From contig JAAEKY010000098.1 in the NCBI GenBank assembly GCA_024227235.1, positions 1 to 53,188 on the forward strand: a stretch of DNA of 53,188 nt, written 5' to 3'. The stretch is from Desulfobacteraceae bacterium (GTDB taxonomy: Bacteria; Desulfobacterota; Desulfobacteria; Desulfobacterales; Desulfobacteraceae). A program made the position numbers and the translations under genes. Below the pieces are notes generated by a model. That model ran no database searches, was not told where the DNA came from, and worked only from the letters and a program-made list of their open reading frames with translations. Shown here one piece after another: positions 24,962 to 33,137 of this stretch; the first letter of the stretch is position 1, and the number at the start of each line of letters is the position of its first letter.

Positions 24962-27112
24962 TCACGGCATGGTCAGGATAGGAATTGAGTCCCAGGAAAG
25001 TGAGATTCCCCTTTTTGATGCATATTCAGAAAACCAGCGAATGACTTTTTCAGGGCTTATATTGACTTGTTTCATTCCATACACCAGGTTATCCGATCCC
25101 GGCAAATCCGGTAAAATAGAATCTGATGCAAAGGCAAATACCAGTTCATTGCCTGTTTTACCCTTGACCTCAAATTTAAAATCACTGGCATATTGGTCAT
25201 TGGGTATAGCAGCAACGTGGCCTGCCTTAAAACTTAAATCTGGATTCTCAAAATCGTTTGGATAGATTCTGAATACATTCTGGTTTGCATCTGATGTAAA
25301 CACCTGGATATATACATCTTTATTGGCCCTGACAAAAAAGAGGATCTCCTCCCCCTGCCGGAATGACAGGTTATGTCTGCCTTTTTGGGTAAACAGCTCT
25401 ACAGAAAGTGCAGCACTTGTCTGATCAAGAGTGAATATGGAAGGTTCCGATTGTCCAAGCCAGGCTGGGTCTATACCCGGATTTTTTATCAGCACCTGTT
25501 CTGACGCAAGCACATCGCCTTTAAGGTTCATCAAACTTGCCTGAATTTTGATATCATTATCTGGCTCAGGCCAGAAACTTCCACTAATAAAAAATTTTGC
25601 ATCTACCATTGAAGCAACAGCTGCATCAGAATTCTCAGCGGGAACAAGGATTCTTTTTCTTCTTGCTATAGAATTTGTCAAAATGTCCGCCACATTTGTT
25701 ACTGGTGAAAAATACATGGAGGACGCAAAATAATCGGTAAAATTTTCATTTAGATAATCACTCAGCTTTGAGTAATGCCTTTTATTTTCGACTTTAAACT
25801 TATGAATGAATATATTTTCCTGTTTGAAGCAAGGCAGCTTTCTGGCAGCTTCTTTTTCAAGCTGAAACATTAAAAAATCGGTGTATCCCTTAACATCTGT
25901 CTCAAAAAAAGAGCTGCCACAAAATCTACTCGCAAGTTTTGCTTGAGCTGAGGCAATACTTTGTTTACGGCATCCCTCAACAGTCGCGTCAAATTGTTCT
26001 AAATCCACTGATAAAACTATTGTACCCGACACTTTAAAATAGTGTCCTGAAAGAACCAGATCTGCACCGGCTGTTGGGTCAGTCGTCACTGACAGCACCG
26101 GGGTGTTTGACAGCACATCCTTTAATTTTTGAGCCACCCGACGGCCAAATTGTGTGATGGCTTTTTGATTGTCATCAAAAAAATTGCTCTGACCGATATA
26201 AGCAAGGTGTCCCTTCCCATCCAGTTTGTTTTTAGCTTTTTCCAGTAAAAGTCGAGCCACCTTTTCAACCAGGTCGTCAATAGACTGAAGGCCTGGCTCC
26301 AACAGTTCATTTGGTATGGTCTGAACACTGACAGGGATTTTAGCACCCGCATAATGCTTGGAAGCGCCTTTATCCACAATGGATGCATGAAACTCCATCC
26401 TCTGCCCTTTTTGGATATATTCTCCTTTTAAGACTGCAGTTGCCTGGTCTGGATTGTCTCCTGTTTCTTTAAATACAGATGATGCGGCCAATGCCTCTTT
26501 TATATATTTTGTCAGTTCTTCTCCCAAAACAAGTTCAGGCTGAGAAGATGTGCCTGGCTGAAATTGAGAAACAATGACTTTAAGAAAAGATTGCCTGTGA
26601 TAGTCAAACTCAAGCAAATTTACCAGGGACCTTGCAATCCTTTCAAATTCGGGTTTCAGCCATTTGGGATCCATAGATGATTTATTGATTCTGTCTTCAA
26701 CCACGACAATATCCGTACTTGCCTCTTTTCCCATCTGCCTTAACCGGACAGTGATGAGCACATCATCGCCGGCTATAAGGTACGCGCCTACCGCTTTTAA
26801 GGGGTTTTCTCCGGTTTCTTCAACCGTAATCTCTGCACCAAGCAGGGAAAGCTCTGCGGCCAGGGTTTCAGAGAGGGCCGATGAAAAGGGTAAATTTAAT
26901 CTGGTGTCCTTTTCCCAAAAATTATTGGCGCCGATTTGAATTTTCTGACCTGTAAAATCATACTTTGACTGAATTCTCATTGCTAAAGATTTAGAGGCTA
27001 ACGAAAGGGATGATCCCTTACCTACCACATGTTTTTGTGTTGTAACACAGGCAGATAACAGCAAAAACAGAAAGAAAATTCCCGCCCATATGAACGTTGT
27101 GCGCTTTCCCAT
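24962..27112 (-). CDS. Large lipoprotein with C-terminal DUF4384 domain
   Basis: 716 residues. The signal ends LLSACVTT (Cys22). Residues ~35-150 and ~170-260 look like FlgO/TolB-like nucleation domains (LPFSSALSETLAAELSLLGAEI; ELVLGEELTKYIKEALAASS), and a third similar unit lies near 300-390, suggesting internal duplication. From about 570 a DUF4384 domain is clear (SVELFTQKGRHNLSFRQGE, FVRANKDVYIQVF, RIYPNDFENPD). DUF4384 often accompanies caspase or kinase domains in envelope-linked proteins. First gene of the leftward cluster, 175 bases from the divergent sigma gene; separated from the caspase gene by 328 bases. Confidence 0.82.
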   Translation of the reverse strand: MGKRTTFIWAGIFFLFLLLSACVTTQKHVVGKGSSLSLASKSLAMRIQSKYDFTGQKIQIGANNFWEKDTRLNLPFSSALSETLAAELSLLGAEITVEETGENPLKAVGAYLIAGDDVLITVRLRQMGKEASTDIVVVEDRINKSSMDPKWLKPEFERIARSLVNLLEFDYHRQSFLKVIVSQFQPGTSSQPELVLGEELTKYIKEALAASSVFKETGDNPDQATAVLKGEYIQKGQRMEFHASIVDKGASKHYAGAKIPVSVQTIPNELLEPGLQSIDDLVEKVARLLLEKAKNKLDGKGHLAYIGQSNFFDDNQKAITQFGRRVAQKLKDVLSNTPVLSVTTDPTAGADLVLSGHYFKVSGTIVLSVDLEQFDATVEGCRKQSIASAQAKLASRFCGSSFFETDVKGYTDFLMFQLEKEAARKLPCFKQENIFIHKFKVENKRHYSKLSDYLNENFTDYFASSMYFSPVTNVADILTNSIARRKRILVPAENSDAAVASMVDAKFFISGSFWPEPDNDIKIQASLMNLKGDVLASEQVLIKNPGIDPAWLGQSEPSIFTLDQTSAALSVELFTQKGRHNLSFRQGEEILFFVRANKDVYIQVFTSDANQNVFRIYPNDFENPDLSFKAGHVAAIPNDQYASDFKFEVKGKTGNELVFAFASDSILPDLPGSDNLVYGMKQVNISPEKVIRWFSEYASKRGISLSWDSIPILTMP

Positions 27113-27134
27113 ATTCCATACCCTTTAAATGCTT

Positions 27135-27151
27135 CCTGTTTGACAAACAGG
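27135..27151. promoter_or_regulatory. Perfect 17-bp palindrome in the divergent region, overlapping a promoter candidate
   Basis: CCTGTTTGACAAACAGG is a perfect palindrome centred on one base, 23 bases before the DUF4384 lipoprotein start. Its centre is TTGACA (27140-27145), which with TATGAA (27164-27169, spacer 18) makes a plausible plus-strand promoter for the sigma operon. A protein bound here could control both divergent units. Which protein binds is unknown. Confidence 0.5.
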
Positions 27152-27287
27152 CCAGCTTGTGACTATGAATTCCCATACTAATTGGTTCTGTGTTATTTAA
27201 AAAAATATACCGGGTCATACATAAAACACAAGTTTTTTTAGAAAAAATAAACTTTCAGACGATATACTAGTTAGGAAGGATTTTACT

Positions 27288-27983
27288 TTGAATCTTGAAG
27301 AAGAAACACTGGTTAAACGAATTGTCCATGACATTTACAAGACCTATTGTCCGAAACAGGAACACGGATATTTGAACAGGGAAGATCTTTTTCATTTTGG
27401 AATTATTGGATTATTAAATGCAAAGAAACATTACAAGCCGGAAAAGAACGTCCCCTTTAATGCGTATGCAGCAATACGGATTAGGGGTGAAGTAATGGAT
27501 GCCTTAAGAAAAAGTCCCATGATCAGATTACCTCAGGAAAAACGCAGTAAGGTCAAGCAGCTGGAACAGGTTAAAAAGACCCTGTTGAATAATGGTATTG
27601 AACCAGATATTGATGCAGTTTCCAACGCTCTTGGATGGACTGTAAACCAGGTACTTGAGACAGAAAATCTATCGCGTATTGTCGTATCTGTGGATGGCGG
27701 AACCCCGTCAGGCAAAGTCATTCCACTTTTGTCAGGAGAATCTGTTGAAAACCATGTGCTGAATAAAGATCTGGCGATTCTTATTCACTACTGTCTGGAG
27801 CAGATAAAAGAAGATATTGACCGACTGGTTTTTATTGCCAGAGAAAAAAATGGCATGACCTTAAAACAATTGGCTGATCGCTTTGATTATTCAATTGAAA
27901 CGATCCGTCAAAAAAATATTGCAGCAAAGCAAAGCATGAAACTGTGCTTGAAATATAACGGTTGGGATGTAACTGACCATTAG
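27288..27983 (+). CDS. RNA polymerase sigma factor, group 3 (FliA/SigB-like)
   Basis: 231 residues from a TTG with AGGAAGGA upstream. Region 2 is clear at about 25-75: EDLFHFGIIGLLNAKKHYKPEKNVPFNAYAAIRIRGE follows the FliA/SigB pattern DLxxxGxxGLLxAxxxFDPxxGxxFxxYAxxRIRG. Region 3 follows (LPQEKRSKVKQL, EPDIDAVSNALGW). Region 4 is the C-terminal helix-turn-helix TLKQLADRFDYSIETIRQK. No flagellar genes are nearby, so it is probably not a dedicated flagellar factor. It heads a three-gene unit with a candidate anti-sigma and a Lon-like protease. Its target promoter is not identifiable, but the divergent cluster is the obvious candidate. Confidence 0.85.
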   Translation: MNLEEETLVKRIVHDIYKTYCPKQEHGYLNREDLFHFGIIGLLNAKKHYKPEKNVPFNAYAAIRIRGEVMDALRKSPMIRLPQEKRSKVKQLEQVKKTLLNNGIEPDIDAVSNALGWTVNQVLETENLSRIVVSVDGGTPSGKVIPLLSGESVENHVLNKDLAILIHYCLEQIKEDIDRLVFIAREKNGMTLKQLADRFDYSIETIRQKNIAAKQSMKLCLKYNGWDVTDH

Positions 27984-27993
27984 AGGGAAGCCA

Positions 27994-28554
27994 ATGAAAA
28001 AAATTAAACTCAAACAGGCCCTTGATATCTGGGCACAATCTGCCCCTTTGCATGAAAACCATTTTTTGGCAGAACGACTATTTCAATTGGCTATGCCAAA
28101 CGCAATGCTAACTGCAGAAAGGGAAGAAATTCATCATCTTTCACTTTGCACTGAATGTTTGAGCACTTGGAAGACACTGTGCGATATCAATGATTCTCTT
28201 ATTCCTGATGACGCTGATGATGACACAATTTTAAGTGCCGGCGTATTGCAGGCTGCCTCAAGTCACATTAAAACACCTGTTGTCATCAATAGTGAATGCA
28301 AACAATTTTGCATCAGTATTTTCCCGGAGATTGAAAATCCTAAACGTGCTATGATTGTACTTGAAACCATTGGCAACCAAGAACACTATAATAGAAGGCG
28401 TGTGACGATTCGGGATTCAAAAGGGCATAAGATATTGCTATCTACGATCAAGAAGGGTCGCGCAGCCACAACAACAGATGAACTTGACAGCCTGGACTTT
28501 TCGAAAATCACACTGACCATATCAGGACCAACCGGGAAGGGAATTAATGAATAG
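27994..28554 (+). CDS. Putative zinc-binding anti-sigma factor
   Basis: 186 residues, no membrane segment. Residues 48-55 carry His-x3-Cys-x2-Cys (HLSLCTEC), the core of zinc-type anti-sigma (ZAS) proteins, where this cluster contacts the sigma factor. A helix follows, then a ~90-residue C-terminal domain rich in beta strands (QFCISIFPEIENPKRAMIV, RRVTIRDSKGHKILLSTIKK). It lies 10 bases after the sigma gene, the usual place of an anti-sigma factor, and overlaps the protease gene by 8 bases. The ZAS call rests on one motif and position, so moderate. Confidence 0.6.
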   Translation: MKKIKLKQALDIWAQSAPLHENHFLAERLFQLAMPNAMLTAEREEIHHLSLCTECLSTWKTLCDINDSLIPDDADDDTILSAGVLQAASSHIKTPVVINSECKQFCISIFPEIENPKRAMIVLETIGNQEHYNRRRVTIRDSKGHKILLSTIKKGRAATTTDELDSLDFSKITLTISGPTGKGINE

Positions 28555-29371
28555 GGTATGGCTCTTATTTGATAATGGCAATTATTACTCTGTCAACTGC
28601 TCAATTTATAAATCCAACCCCGGAAGCCCCATTCCTGCAGATGCCTTTATTGTTTCAGAAAGAGATGGGGATTTTACTATTGCTGCAAGGAATGCTGCAC
28701 ATGCCACCTATAATGCCCTGAAGGAAAGGGGAGAAAAGATCTCTCCGGCAAATGCAGGGTTTGAGTTATTGGAACGCACCAATGCCGGTGCCAACATTGT
28801 TGGTGAAAGCGGTGGTCTGTCGTTGGCCATATCGTTTGCATCCGCCCTTTTAAAATTAGAGACCCCCTCAATTGCAGCTACGGGCATCATTACACCAAAT
28901 GGAACCATTGAAAAAGTGAAAGGGCTTGAAGAAAAGCTCAAAACTGCGGCCGGACTTGTCAATGAAAACGGGATAGTATTTTTTCCAGAACAGAACAATT
29001 ATATCATTCCCGACAGTCTATCTTCTATACTCAATAAAAACAGGATTACCTGCTATCCGGTTGAACATATTGATGATGTATTTGCGATCTTATTGTCTAA
29101 CTTTCAAAAAAAAGGCCTCCCCAGAGATCTTCCGCCATCTTATGGCACCCGATTGAATAGAATTGCTATAATCATACTGTTTCTGGTACTGACAGGCATC
29201 TTTGTATTTTGGGGATTCCAGCAGTACATCTGGAAAAACAAACAAGAACAACCAACGCCCTTATTGGAAAAAATCGTGCCTGAACCTTTACCTGATAAAA
29301 AGGATGAACCCTCAGCACCCTCTGTACCGAATATGCCTCCTTTAAAGGTCGATGACCATGGATTTGATTAA
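28547..29371 (+). CDS. Membrane-tethered Lon-type (S16) peptidase without ATPase domain
   Basis: 274 residues. The N-terminal ~185 residues match the Lon proteolytic domain: Ser88 in GESGGLSLA aligns with the catalytic Ser of Lon (GPSAG), TGIITPNGTIEKVKGLEEK matches TGEITLRGxVLPIGGLKEK, and Lys130 aligns with the catalytic Lys. Both dyad residues are kept. There is no AAA+ module. A membrane helix spans about 205-224, followed by a ~45-residue Pro/Glu/Lys-rich tail. The protease domain is predicted cytoplasmic and the tail periplasmic. Beside sigma and anti-sigma genes it is likely to degrade or clip the anti-sigma factor, as inferred by analogy with other Lon-sigma switches. Confidence 0.82.
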   Translation: MNRVWLLFDNGNYYSVNCSIYKSNPGSPIPADAFIVSERDGDFTIAARNAAHATYNALKERGEKISPANAGFELLERTNAGANIVGESGGLSLAISFASALLKLETPSIAATGIITPNGTIEKVKGLEEKLKTAAGLVNENGIVFFPEQNNYIIPDSLSSILNKNRITCYPVEHIDDVFAILLSNFQKKGLPRDLPPSYGTRLNRIAIIILFLVLTGIFVFWGFQQYIWKNKQEQPTPLLEKIVPEPLPDKKDEPSAPSVPNMPPLKVDDHGFD

Positions 29372-29439
29372 TAGATCAAAATATTCCAGGCCATTCTCTT
29401 TTAAGAGCGCAAATCTCGCCTCCGGTACCAGCTGATGAT

Positions 29440-29475
29440 AAGGGTTTAGCCGTTTTCGGTTAAACCCTTTTTGTT
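29440..29475 (+). terminator. Rho-independent terminator of the sigma/anti-sigma/protease operon
   Basis: AAGGGTTTA and TAAACCCTT form a stem with inner CCG/CGG pairs around TTTT, followed by a T-rich tract. The 29475-29685 stretch before birA shows no ORF or further signal that I recognise. Confidence 0.85.
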
Positions 29476-29685
29476 TTAATAAATCAAACGGCTTTTTAGA
29501 TGGCTTTTAATTCCTTCAAACAGTCTTTAACGGTCCGAAACGGATGTAAAATCAGCTAGATTACACTCAAAACCGAGCTCTCACACTGGTAACCGGCTTC
29601 CCCCTATGTACAGCCATAATGATGCCTGCAGTATCATTTAGCACTTGACCTTACATCCTAATTTTATTAACTATTTCATCTTAAT

Positions 29686-30633
29686 ATGGTTAACGAACAA
29701 ATAAATATTAAAGAAAAAATTCTAGAACTACTTTTTTTAGCAGAGGGAGAGACGGTTTCCGGGGTTAAATTAAGTAACGCATTAAATATCTCAAGGGTTG
29801 CGGTGTGGAAACATATTCAATCACTAAAACAAAGTGGCTTTAATATAGAATCACAATCCAAAGGATATGTCATTTCAGATCACGAGGATCTCTTATTGCC
29901 GTTTTGTTTTGGTCCTGAATTTAAAGAAAAGATCTTCCATTTCCAGGAACTTGACAGCACAATGGATAAGGCAAAATCCCTGGCAAAAGAAAATGCCCCC
30001 CATTTAAGCGTTGTTATTGCTGAAAACCAGACGAGTGGCCGAGGAAGACTCAACCGGAAATGGTTCTCATCCAAAGGGGGGCTCTGGTTTACCTTAATCT
30101 TAAAACCGGATACCCCCCCGGTGCTTTCATACATTTATAATTTTGCAGCCTCCTTAAGTTTATCTCGCTCTTTAAACCGCTTATTCAATATAGATGTTCG
30201 TGTTAAATGGCCCAATGACCTTTTATTAAATAAAAAAAAGCTGGTCGGTCTTCTTTCTGAAATGGAGACCCGCGGGGATATGGTTGAATTTATCAATATC
30301 GGGATTGGCATAAATGTCAATAATAATCCTCAAGAATATGAATCCAAAGCTATCTCACTAAAAGATGTCTTGCAGGAGAGAGTATCGCGAAGATTAATCC
30401 TGGAGACATTTTTAGGTGACTTTAAAAACCTGATTCAAAATCCTGATTGCAGTAAAATTATTGGGCAGTGGAAACAAATGACGTCAACGATTGGCAGCCA
30501 GGTAAGGATTGAGACTCTTGGGGACATTTTTGAAGGGTTAGCCATTGATGTAGATGAGACCGGTGCATTATTCATCAAAGATGAGACAGGGAAAACAAAA
30601 AAAATAATCTATGGGGACTGCTTTCATACATAA
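29686..30633 (+). CDS. birA: Biotin-[acetyl-CoA-carboxylase] ligase / biotin operon repressor BirA
   Basis: 315 residues (family about 320). An N-terminal winged helix (about 8-65: LSNALNISRVAVWKHIQSLKQ) can bind a biotin-operon operator. The ligase domain follows: the biotin/ATP loop SGRGRLNRKWFSSKGGLWF contains the conserved GRGR, KWPNDLLLNKKKLVGLLSE contains the catalytic Lys and KxxG, and the SH3-like C-domain ends the protein. It activates biotin with ATP and attaches it to carboxyl-carrier proteins. It stands alone. No ribosome-binding site is obvious before the ATG. Confidence 0.95.
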   Translation: MVNEQINIKEKILELLFLAEGETVSGVKLSNALNISRVAVWKHIQSLKQSGFNIESQSKGYVISDHEDLLLPFCFGPEFKEKIFHFQELDSTMDKAKSLAKENAPHLSVVIAENQTSGRGRLNRKWFSSKGGLWFTLILKPDTPPVLSYIYNFAASLSLSRSLNRLFNIDVRVKWPNDLLLNKKKLVGLLSEMETRGDMVEFINIGIGINVNNNPQEYESKAISLKDVLQERVSRRLILETFLGDFKNLIQNPDCSKIIGQWKQMTSTIGSQVRIETLGDIFEGLAIDVDETGALFIKDETGKTKKIIYGDCFHT

Positions 30634-30865
30634 AAAAATGCAGCCGTATCAATTTAAAAAATCTGACCTTTTTACCACTGTCCAGAAAAGATACTATTCT
30701 GTCTGCCCCTGACTATTTCAATCCTTAAAATTATTTTTTAGTCATCTTTAATATTTCCCATTGATCATCAGATTTATTTAATGTAAAATCCGGCTCGAAA
30801 CACGTTAGTATTACTATTTTGAGTATAGCAGGATTAATAATACATTCTCCGGAGAGGAGGCCAAT

Positions 30866-31441
30866 ATGTCAAAAATAGAAGATCAATTCCCAGGATCAGC
30901 CATGTTTGATCTGAGAGGAAAACAATCGGTCCGGGCAACGTTCAAGCTTTCCCAAAAAGCCATAGATGCCATCGGGCTTGTTGCCATTCACATGGGGATA
31001 AAGCAAAAATCTCTTTTTGATCACATTATAGAAGACTTGGATGCTCTGGATGATCTTGCCAAAACCATTCGAATCAGACAATTTAAAAAAATTCCCAGGA
31101 AACAGAAAACGTTTGTATTAAGTCGCAAAACGATTGATGCCCTTGGTGCCATATCTCAAGCATATGACACGCCAAGGGATGCGCTTGTTGAATATTCAGT
31201 AAAAAAACTTGAATCAATTATCAGTGCTGAAAAATTGAGGCACAAAGAACGAAAGCTTCTGCACGCACAAGTTTTAAATCATTTCAACCAGGGCATAGTG
31301 CTTTACCGGGAATCCGTCAGTATTCTCGGCAAAGATGATCCTTTTTGCAGGCGGCTTGAAAAGGCAATATTTGCCTGCCAAAAAACAGGAAAAGACCTGT
31401 CTGACTTTATTGAAAAAAGCAAAGTTTTAGAAGATTTTTAA
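30866..31441 (+). CDS. Uncharacterised protein with two ribbon-helix-helix-like repeats
   Basis: 191 residues, soluble. Two similar segments, about 21-58 (RATFKLSQKAIDAIGLVAIHMGIKQKSL) and about 80-115 (KTFVLSRKTIDALGAISQAYDTPRDALV), each fit a short strand followed by two helices, the ribbon-helix-helix layout of Arc/MetJ-type DNA-binding proteins. A helical C-terminus of about 75 residues follows. A single chain with two units would form the fold alone. GAGG precedes the ATG. It lies 37 bases before a GldA-like ATPase gene and may regulate that operon. Function is inferred from pattern only. Confidence 0.7.
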   Translation: MSKIEDQFPGSAMFDLRGKQSVRATFKLSQKAIDAIGLVAIHMGIKQKSLFDHIIEDLDALDDLAKTIRIRQFKKIPRKQKTFVLSRKTIDALGAISQAYDTPRDALVEYSVKKLESIISAEKLRHKERKLLHAQVLNHFNQGIVLYRESVSILGKDDPFCRRLEKAIFACQKTGKDLSDFIEKSKVLEDF

Positions 31442-31477
31442 ATCCCAATAACCCTTATTATAATTAAGGAGGAGACG

Positions 31478-32419
31478 TTGATCGAAGTTCAAAACCTGAC
31501 CAAGTATTACAAAGATTTTTGTGCGGTAAATAAAATCAGCATGACGATCCGAAAAGGTGAAATTTTAGGCCTTCTTGGTCCAAACGGTGCCGGAAAAACA
31601 ACCACATTGAGAATGTTAACAGGATTCTTTAGACCGAGCTCAGGAACGATTAAAATTAAAGATCTCCATATGCCTGAAGATGCTATCCAAATCAAATCTT
31701 TAATCGGATACTTACCTGAATCCGCTCCTCTCTATCATAATATGCTGGTCTATGATTACCTGGACTATGTTGCAAAAATAAAAGGGATTGATGATAAGGA
31801 AAAACGCTATGATCGGTTTCTACAATTGTCAGATCTTTGTGGCCTTTCTTCTATCATGTCACAACCCATTGGGACGCTTTCAAAAGGCTTGAAACAAAGA
31901 GTTGGACTGGCGCATGCAATGATGACAGATCCTGAAATATTAATCCTGGATGAACCGACTTCCGGTTTAGACCCGAACCAGATTGCTGAAATACGGGATA
32001 TCATTAAAACAATTGGAAAACAAAAAACAATTGTTTTTTCAACCCATATATTAAGTGAAGCTGAAGCAACGTGTGACAGAATTGCTATTATCAACAAAGG
32101 CCGAGTGGTCGCTGATGATACAACGCTAAATCTTAAACAAAAAGAGCAGAGTTCATCCATCAAGCTATCCCTTAAAGGTGCCTCAAAAGATGATGCAACA
32201 GCTTTATTAAAAGGCATCCATTCCGATCTTGTAATAAATGATGTTGAACCGATTGAAGAAGATCTTATCTCCTTTGAAATAAAAAGTATGGATAATCAAG
32301 ATTTTCGATCCGATATTTACCTTAAAATAAAAGAAACCGACTGGATCCTTGTACAACTGACAAAAGAATCCCAGGCCCTTGAAAAAATATTTAGAGAATT
32401 GACAAGGGAGGAAAATTAA
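31478..32419 (+). CDS. ABC transporter ATP-binding protein (GldA-like)
   Basis: 313 residues. Walker A GPNGAGKT is at 34-41, the signature LSKGLKQRVGLAHAM and Walker B ILDEPTSGLDP follow, with the H-loop in STHILSEAE. The ~80-residue C-terminal extension is typical for ATPases paired with ABC-2 permeases. GldA/GldF/GldG-type genes occur outside gliding bacteria and are also found beside DUF4340 genes, as here. The start is TTG at 31478 with GGAGGA four bases upstream. First gene of a five-gene operon. Substrate is unknown. Confidence 0.92.
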   Translation: MIEVQNLTKYYKDFCAVNKISMTIRKGEILGLLGPNGAGKTTTLRMLTGFFRPSSGTIKIKDLHMPEDAIQIKSLIGYLPESAPLYHNMLVYDYLDYVAKIKGIDDKEKRYDRFLQLSDLCGLSSIMSQPIGTLSKGLKQRVGLAHAMMTDPEILILDEPTSGLDPNQIAEIRDIIKTIGKQKTIVFSTHILSEAEATCDRIAIINKGRVVADDTTLNLKQKEQSSSIKLSLKGASKDDATALLKGIHSDLVINDVEPIEEDLISFEIKSMDNQDFRSDIYLKIKETDWILVQLTKESQALEKIFRELTREEN

Positions 32420-32423
32420 ACCC

Positions 32424-33128
32424 ATGAAACAAATTAAACATATTGCCATTAAAGAGTTCAAAGATTATTTCATCTCCCCTATTGCATATATCGTCATTTC
32501 ACTTTTTTTGATTGTAACCGGGTGGTTTTTCTTTTCTACATTTTTTATGTTCGGAAGGGCTGATCTAAGAGATTTCTTTTCATTACTCCCGATAACTTTC
32601 TCGTTTATCATACCCGCTATTACCATGCGCCTTTTTTCTGAAGAAAAGAATATCGGCTCCTATGAGGTCCTCTTAACGATGCCGGTATCTTTTACAGATA
32701 TTGCTCTGGGTAAATTTTTTGCGGCAACCCTTTTCACAGCATCCATGCTTATACCCACCATTTCTTATCCCATTTTTATTTCTTTTATTGGAGAACTTGA
32801 TTTAGGACCTGTGATTGGCGGTTATCTGGGTGCAATTTTTCTTGCTGCAGCGTATTGCTCTCTGGGGCTGTTTGCCTCATCTTTAACTCGTAATCAAATC
32901 ATTGCTTTTATCATTGGTTGTGCTTTATGCTTTACATTAACTATTCTCGATAGACTCTTGTTTTTCATGCCTACAAAAATCATTTCTTTTATAGAATACA
33001 TTGGTGCCAGTTCCCACTTCATGAATATTTCTAAAGGAATTATTGATTCAAGAGATATCCTTTATTTTGTAAGTGTGATCTTCATTTTTATTTTTTCAAC
33101 CTATATTGTTATGCATGAGAAGAACTAA
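32424..33128 (+). CDS. ABC-2 type permease (GldF-like)
   Basis: 234 residues with six hydrophobic helices. The N-terminal segment IAIKEFKDYFISPIAYIVIS and the motif AITMRLFSEEKNIGSYEVLL are typical for GldF/NosY-type ABC-2 permeases. It forms the membrane channel for the preceding ATPase. It starts four bases after the ATPase stop, with GGAGG upstream. The next gene begins nine bases on. Confidence 0.9.
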   Translation: MKQIKHIAIKEFKDYFISPIAYIVISLFLIVTGWFFFSTFFMFGRADLRDFFSLLPITFSFIIPAITMRLFSEEKNIGSYEVLLTMPVSFTDIALGKFFAATLFTASMLIPTISYPIFISFIGELDLGPVIGGYLGAIFLAAAYCSLGLFASSLTRNQIIAFIIGCALCFTLTILDRLLFFMPTKIISFIEYIGASSHFMNISKGIIDSRDILYFVSVIFIFIFSTYIVMHEKN

Positions 33129-33137
33129 GGAGAAACA

